Of a DNA stretch of 50,127 bases, positions 43,525 through 50,127 are shown piece after piece. Position numbers and translations under genes: made by a program. The DNA is taken from contig CATKHK010000151.1 of NCBI GenBank assembly GCA_949751835.1, positions 1-50,127 of the forward strand, given 5' to 3'. The notes below the pieces were generated by a model. The model worked only from the letters and a program-made list of their open reading frames with translations. It had not been told where the DNA came from and searched no databases. Every line of letters starts with the position of its first letter. Position 1 is the first letter of the stretch. The DNA is from Blepharisma japonicum. Taxonomy: Eukaryota; Ciliophora; Heterotrichea; Heterotrichida; Blepharismidae.

Positions 43525-43649
43525 ATCTTATAGTATATATATTATATCTGAATAGTTTTTTTTTTAATTTCACTTCCAAAGATGGAATTTTTCTTATGAG
43601 TTCTTTAGGGTTAATTTAAGAAATAATTTTATTTTATACTTTTTAGAAC

Positions 43650-44125
43650 AAAGGAATTGAGTAAACCTAGAAGCTTTGTTAAAAATTTTGGAAATAGAAT
43701 TTTCTTTATTTTACAGGATTTTCCGAGGTCCTATTTATTTCATTCCAGAAAATAAAACCTCAAGATAAGAAAAACTGAAAAATATTAATATTGATTAATG
43801 GCATATTTATAATTTTATTTTAGGTGAATAGAGTAGCTTATTAATCAAATTGAGATACTTTAATGAAATAAAATTATATTTTTTTAGTTAATCCAGATAA
43901 ACTAGCTTTTTTGTTCTCGGAAGTTTTAAAGCAAATTTCTCAAAGGGTTTTATGAAGAATCATGACAAAATTAAATAAATTGTTTAATAATATTGGATCG
44001 AGCATAATAACTTACTATAGGCTCTAGCTAGAAATGATGAAGGTATGATTAGAAAATATTTTAGAGTACAAAAAGCCAATGTCTAATCCAAAAGATGCCT
44101 GCATATATTTTGAAATAATTTATAA
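43650..44125 (+). repeat. tandem non-coding repeat, unit 1
   Basis: Left unit of the duplication. Landmarks are ATTTATTTCATTCCAG (about 43733) and AATGATGAAGGTATGATTAG (about 44033). Confidence 0.55.
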
Positions 44126-44284
44126 CAGCAGAATATGGAAATTCAGCTAGAAAAATAACTTGATTTCTGCTCAGAATTTCATTTTTATCATTTTTATTCT
44201 ATTCATTTAAGAAATATTAATTTTGATTCACCATTATGATTAATATTTGCAAATATTATCAACGAAAAAGAATTTTGAATCAGT

Positions 44285-44860
44285 TCTTAATTAAAAAAAA
44301 TGATCTAATCTAACTAGAAAGACTCTGACAATTTTTTCGAAAGAGAAATATTTTATTTTTACGGAATTTCTAAAGTCCTATTTATTTCATTCCAGAAAAG
44401 AAAACATGCGAGATGAGAAAAATTGAAAATATAGCATGATTCATTAGCAATTTTAATTAGGCTAATAAAGTAACTTTCTAATCAAATTGAATAACATGCC
44501 ATAATAATTAAGTTCTAGAGAATGAATGCAATAAAGAAATTTGTTAACTAATCATTTTTTAATATGCTCTTGGCTTATTTGAATACGTTAATCAAATAAA
44601 ATGATAATTTTTATATTATTTATCACATTTTCTGGCTAATGCAGACAAACTAGTTTTTTTGTACTCAAAAAGTTTTAACACAAGTTTCTTAAATAATCAT
44701 AAAAAAATCAAAAATAGATTGGCTAATCAAGACAGGACCAAACAGATGATCTTATACGCTTGGCTTAAATGATGAAGGTATGATTAGAAAATATTTTAGC
44801 TTTGCAAGAAGGATAATGCTTAATCAAAAAGACATTTCTATAGAATAAGAAATAATTAAT
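44285..44860 (+). repeat. tandem non-coding repeat, unit 2
   Basis: Right unit. It carries the same landmarks near 44380 and 44768, with insertions that make it about 100 bp longer. Confidence 0.55.
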
Positions 44861-45168
44861 TATTTATTTAAAATAATTTTTTTATTAAACTGTCAATCTC
44901 CTCCGCCTTTCCACCTTGTTTCACTTCTATTTATTTCCAGAATTTTTTTATAAAAGTATAATAATTTCATAAGCCAAAATTTTCTTAATTTCAATTTTTT
45001 CCATCCTTATAAATTCCAACCTAGACAAAAACATCATATAAATAATCATAATTTTAAATAACCAGATTTTTTTAATTTCTATTCTATTTCAATTACATTA
45101 TGGTTATCGCCCATTTGATGGGCCAACTTCTTAGACTTTTACTAATAATTTCTATAAATTTCGCTAAA

Positions 45169-46323
<1,155 letters not shown>

Positions 46324-47031
46324 GTTTAGAGAATATATAAATTTTCTATTTTTACAGAAATAACTCTCATTTTACTACATAATATTCCCAATCAGTCTTC
46401 CATCATGTTTCATAATTTTCATTTTTCAGTTTATTGTAAAAACGAGATTAATCTTAGCTCTCACCTTTTAGGCTATTTATGCTGCAATTTTATTAGATTT
46501 AATAAAAGCCACCTCTATCTAAGTCATGGCTAATTCCAAATGCACTTCGGCTGCCTCTCAATTCCATATTTCCCAAGAAACACAATCCACTATTTTTTTA
46601 TTCGCAATTCAAAATAATCCCACAGCAGATCTTGTGATATTTGGATAAACGCTATCCAAAGCTGCTTCTTTTTAGAAATCGCATTTATGGAAATATATAC
46701 ACTTTTCTTAGATAAGATTAAAGGCTGTAATTTTATTTCCAAGCCCCCTTGGATGCTCTTAAGAAAATGGTAATATTCCTATTTGTAAGGAAATAATTTC
46801 ATATCAATATTCTGTTGTTTCAGAGATTTTTTGTTTGGAAAATTATATAAAAGTATTTTTATCTTATTTAAAATATTGATATTTAATTCTATAATATTTA
46901 CCAATCAGAATTAATAATGTTTATAACAAATTAATAAAGCAAACTTATCTTTACCTTAAAATTTAAATTTCATATAGATTTTTTAATTGTAGTGTATTAC
47001 CTCTGCTTATTATAATAATTTTATATGTATT
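46324..47031. other. spacer with weak relic signal
   Basis: AT-rich. On the minus strand about 46500-46700 shows short coding-like pieces in different frames (KKKQLWIAFIQISQDLLWDY; MELRGSRSAFGISHDLDRGG) separated by stops, possibly a very old pseudogene. Nothing firm. Confidence 0.25.
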
Positions 47032-47490
47032 ATGAAGAAGAGAAATAGCATTTATTATTATATCAACAAAGCCATCACTGACATTACAAGTAGCCAATGC
47101 TCAGATATATTTGTATTTAGAAACGGCCAGCATTTAGCTTTTGCTGATGATATACAGCTTATTGGAGGAATTTGTGGACCTACTGAATCTCCATATGATG
47201 GAGGAATATTTTATATATCAATTGAGCTTTCTGAGTATCCGCCTTATGCTCATTTTGAATTTATGACCAAAATAATTCATCCAAATATTAGCAACGAAGG
47301 AAAAATTACGATCAACATGCCAGAATCAACAGGGTTAAACATAAAAATGGGGCTAAAGTGAATTATAAATTTGTTGAAGGAGCCTATTTGAGATGCTTCT
47401 GCAAGCATAGAGCTAAAAGACCTATGCAATGAAAATCCAGAGGCTTATTTTACTTATGTCAGAAATGCCAAAATCAAATATGCGAGCTAA
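47032..47490 (+). CDS. ubiquitin E2 variant (UBC fold without active-site Cys)
   Basis: 152 residues, with Trp TGA at 47359-47361 (MGLKWIINLL). The UBC fold is readable throughout: a first helix (SIYYYINKAITDI), GGICGPTESPYDGGIFYISI (consensus GPxxxPYxGGxFxxxI), the YPPYAHFEFMTKIIHPNIS strand and HPN motif, then the catalytic stretch. Where active E2s have NGxICLDIL, this has NEGKITINMPE, so the acceptor Cys is Thr. The crossover helix LKWIINLLKEPIWDASASIE and the last helices follow. Its 152 residues match the family's usual length of about 150. It is probably a UEV-like partner that guides ubiquitin chain type rather than carrying ubiquitin. Confidence 0.8.
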
Positions 47491-47933
47491 TGCTAATTAA
47501 TCAAGATATAATTATAGTTTTTAATAATCCTTCGAGTTTCAACAAAATTATTTAAAACTCTAGAAAATGTTGCTAATAAATGATGTTCTTTTCCATTTGA
47601 TATTGAAAATTACAATAAAATTTTCAAGTGTAAGTAGAAGATAGCATCCGATATTAGTAACCAAAGAGAATTTTTAGCTTGAAATTGGTGAAAATTATAT
47701 AATAAATAGGTATATTGCAATTAAGCTCGGAAATAGCTATTTGCTTTATCAATTCATTTCAACAGATCCATAATGTGAATTAGTCCTCCAAACATAATAA
47801 AGAGCTAAAGATTTGCAAAAGCCAAAGAGATGAGTATAAAATATTTATTTAATAAATTTTAATTGGAGTTGTCTCCAGTGTGGAAAATTCTTAAGGAGGT
47901 AAATTTGGCTATTTAACACATGATAAATCTTAT
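47491..47933. other. spacer, no gene recognised
   Basis: AT-rich stretch between the E2-variant stop and the Kelch-like relic. No ORF or repeat that I can support. Confidence 0.5.
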
Positions 47934-48262
47934 TTATTTATTTATTTCTGACTTTAAAAATTTTCTTTTGGTTAACTTACGTCGACCAGATCTTGCGATG
48001 CTGATAAGGTTCTGATCCATTACTGCTCCCACTTTTTCTTTATTTAAACCGATAAAGACGTGGGACTGATTTTGCCAAAACAAAATAGTTCGCCTTTAGG
48101 AAGAGGAGTTATGCATGTACCTCAGTTTAGCGTCTCTGGAGCAGCCAAAGCTATGACTGTTTCTCTTTCAAATTCAGCATCATAGATAAATAAATTTGTT
48201 TGATTATTGAAAGAAGGGATAAGATAAGTTTTGCGTTGATAGGTATATTTTGATTCATATTA
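47934..48262 (-). pseudogene. Kelch-like protein fragment with a frameshift
   Basis: The minus strand reads TYLIPSFNNQTNLFIYDAEF, ERETVIALAAPETLNWGTC, ITPLPKGELFCFGK, then after a one-base shift NQSHVFIGLNKEKVGAVMDQ and a TAA. The C-[IV]-x-x-L-P-x-G-[ED]-L-F-C-F-G pattern is a Kelch-type blade as found in large ciliate Kelch families. There is no start, no more blades, and a stop 5' of it. Dead fragment. Confidence 0.6.
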
Positions 48263-48492
48263 TTTTATAACCAAGGTGACTTCAAACTAATAAATATGTA
48301 TTCTAAGTATTTTATGATAATAATTTAGCTGAAACAATTTTAAGTTAGTCGGAAAAAGGCTAAATTCTATCAATAGAATATTCCTAATCTGATAAAGCCC
48401 TTTTTTATTAAATTTTATGCCCTCTTAGATCTGCTAAGATTTCCTAGAAAGATGCTAGTATAAAACATATTAATATAATTACGAGAATTAAC

Positions 48493-50127
48493 TTAATTAT
48501 TAGGCTTCTGCTCATCACTTGTTGCTTTGATCTCAATAAGCTTCTCCAAGTGTTTTTCGATATTCGCTGTACTTGCCTTTACAGCATTCACTTCTTCATT
48601 AACTTTCGCAATTTCAGCTTGAAGAGTCTTAATATGTTTTTTCAAAGGAATTGTTTTGTCGGTTTCATCTATATTATCATTGGAGTTGCTGTCAATACAC
48701 ATTTGGAAATATCGGGGATCTGAAACTTTTCTATTATTAACCAATATTGTTTCTATTTCAATAATCATCCCTACTAGCTCATGCGTATCAGCTATCTGAT
48801 AATTTTCTTGAACCTTTCCAAACGTATTACCTATAATCGCTATTAGCAAATTCAGCATTACAATCATATTAATCAAAGTCACCAAAATAAAGCAAACCCA
48901 TTGAATTGTATTCATACCAGATGTATCGAAATCCCCAACATCAAATAAATATGACATTTTTAGATAGTCTCAGAATTTTGGGTTATTTTCGTCTAAAACT
49001 AAAAATATAAATGCAAAAGAAAGGGTGGAATAAAATAATAAAATTAAAAAGGAAGTCATATCTTTTAAAACCTCTGTTATCAAATTTACCATATATCGGG
49101 TATTTTGGAATATCCTGAAATAAGAAATCCCCCTCAGCCAAGAAATTATGACTAAGAAAACGAGGACTTCATGATTTATTTTCCAGTCTTGTGGGTTTAG
49201 GTTGAGAACAAAGTATAGGATTGAGGAGACTATTCTTGCTATATCAATGTAATTTCATAAATCTTTAGCATAGCTAATTGGACAAGCCCATAGTTGATAT
49301 GCCTCATATATTGATAAAAGCATGCTAATAGCAAATAAAATCGACAAAACAGTCTTTTCTTCAATAAAATAAAGAGCATATATAGAAAGAATTAACATAT
49401 AGACAGCATAAAGGATCGCTTGAACATGCATAACCCAGCTGAGCTTGTCTCATTTATAACGAATTATTTCTTGAATTATTGGAGTCATCATAATATTGGG
49501 ATTCGGAGAGTCATAAATACTAAACAAAAAATCAATCGATGCTTGCGAGCCTACAGTCAAATCTAACATCACATAAGAAGACAAAAAAGTTATTGGCCTT
49601 TCTTGCTCTTTTAGGGCCTTGCTGTCAAGAAAATTAGAATTTTCAATGAAAATATTTTCTGAACAGAAATAGATTGGAATTTCTGTAGTGCTGCTGCAGA
49701 ATTTGGCAGCATGCCCACTTGTGTCCTTCCTAAATATTGCATCATAAAATTTCAATAAAGAGCTGCAGTTTGATAAATTTAGTTTAACTAAGACATCATT
49801 GCTTAAGCTTTTTAATGAATAAGGATGTATCGGCAAATATTTGTCAAGCGAGAAAATAATAGTGCTGACACAGTTAGAGTATCCTTTTCTAATGGCGATA
49901 GATAGTGGATTTTGATTAAAAACGGTATTGATCATTGAAGAGCCATTTTTTAAAGCCAATTTTAAGTGATTTGGATGATTAAAATAGGCATAGAGATGGA
50001 AAGTGTTAATCCTATATGGGAAAATAGTTCAATTGTCCATGTCTGGATTATACTCAACTTCTTGATTTTTTAGAAGCTTTGATATATATTTCATATACTC
50101 GTATTTATTTCCAGGCCCAGCACAAGT
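48493..50127 (-). CDS. WD40 / TRP-like ion channel paralog, C-terminal part (runs off right edge)
   Basis: 544 visible residues, open to the window edge with several Trp TGAs (DNWTIFPY, YKWDKLSW, DLWNY, KFWDYLKM). It aligns end to end with residues from about 640 onward of the gene at 34907-38425, in opposite orientation. The ankyrin-like block (INTFHLYAYFNHPNHLKLAL) is followed by six membrane helices, pore segment LKMSYLFDVGDFDTSGMNTI, S6 with INMIVMLNLLIAIIGNTFGK, and a longer coiled coil ending (LQAEIAKVNEEVNAVKASTA). The pore loop is more acidic than in the paralog (DVGDFD against CAGDFS), so selectivity may differ. The WD40 part lies outside the window. Confidence 0.84.

Larger units (their letters stand above)
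43525..45099. other. spacer containing a diverged tandem non-coding duplication
   Basis: Two blocks, about 43650-44125 and 44285-44860, share ordered similarity: TCCTATTTATTTCATTCCAGAAAA in part, AATCAAATTGA, GCAGACAAACTAG or a close variant, and AAATGATGAAGGTATGATTA followed by GAAAATATTTTAG. No frame is open in either. They may be old relics of the same sequence or a duplicated regulatory or mobile unit. The remainder is AT-rich. Confidence 0.55.

Overview
The window is nuclear DNA of a heterotrich ciliate, most likely a Blepharisma macronuclear (somatic) chromosome. Three observations support this. (1) TGA must be read as tryptophan while TAA and TAG stop: nearly every long gene crosses in-frame TGA codons without losing homology, and paralogs swap TGG for TGA at the same residue. 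(2) The only introns I could prove are 15 and 16 nt long, the tiny-intron size known from heterotrichs. (3) The proteome is protist-like (MORN, WD40-channel, ankyrin, Cys-rich surface proteins), in compact, AT-rich DNA. All coordinates below use TGA=Trp. Assignment to the genus is inference.

Region 1 (1-13.6 kb) is a recombination-prone cluster of five related minus-strand genes or gene parts. The full architecture is ubiquitin-like N-terminus, low-complexity linker, TPR-like repeats and two tandem ZZ-type zinc domains (1-109, 870-1703, 3587-5350, 7220-8935, 12063-13559, plus a detached C-terminus at 11234-11440). Between them lie an S28 serine-peptidase homologue that lacks its catalytic Ser and His (1874-3307), a broken fragment of the same gene (338-880), a decayed non-LTR reverse transcriptase (5955-7060), a fragment resembling the C-terminus of bacterial IS110-family transposases (9420-9893), and a Sel1-like gene (10126-11004).

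Region 2 (13.8-21.5 kb) holds conventional genes: two tandem SV2/SVOP-like major-facilitator transporters with a shared intron position, a TauE/SafE-type anion exporter, and an unusual fusion of a GST_C-like domain, ankyrin repeats and an Rrp6-type DEDDy exonuclease.

Region 3 (22-33 kb) holds two tandem genes for large Cys-rich, probably GPI-anchored surface proteins. The first carries a 177-bp (59-residue) tandem repeat array with an assembly gap inside it.

Region 4 (34.9-50.1 kb) holds a WD40 plus TRP-like ion-channel gene and an inverted partial paralog at the right edge, with a relic copy between them. It also holds a PARP-finger/F-box/XPA-like protein, a PH-domain protein kinase, an IQ-MORN protein with a possible myristoylation signal, a ubiquitin E2 variant lacking the active-site Cys, and a Kelch-like relic. 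Long AT-rich spacers contain duplicated flanks and decayed coding sequence. No tRNA, rRNA, CRISPR array or bacterial-type operon signal was recognised. Ubiquitin-related themes recur (UBL/ZZ family, F-box, E2 variant), but nothing in the sequence shows that they act together.
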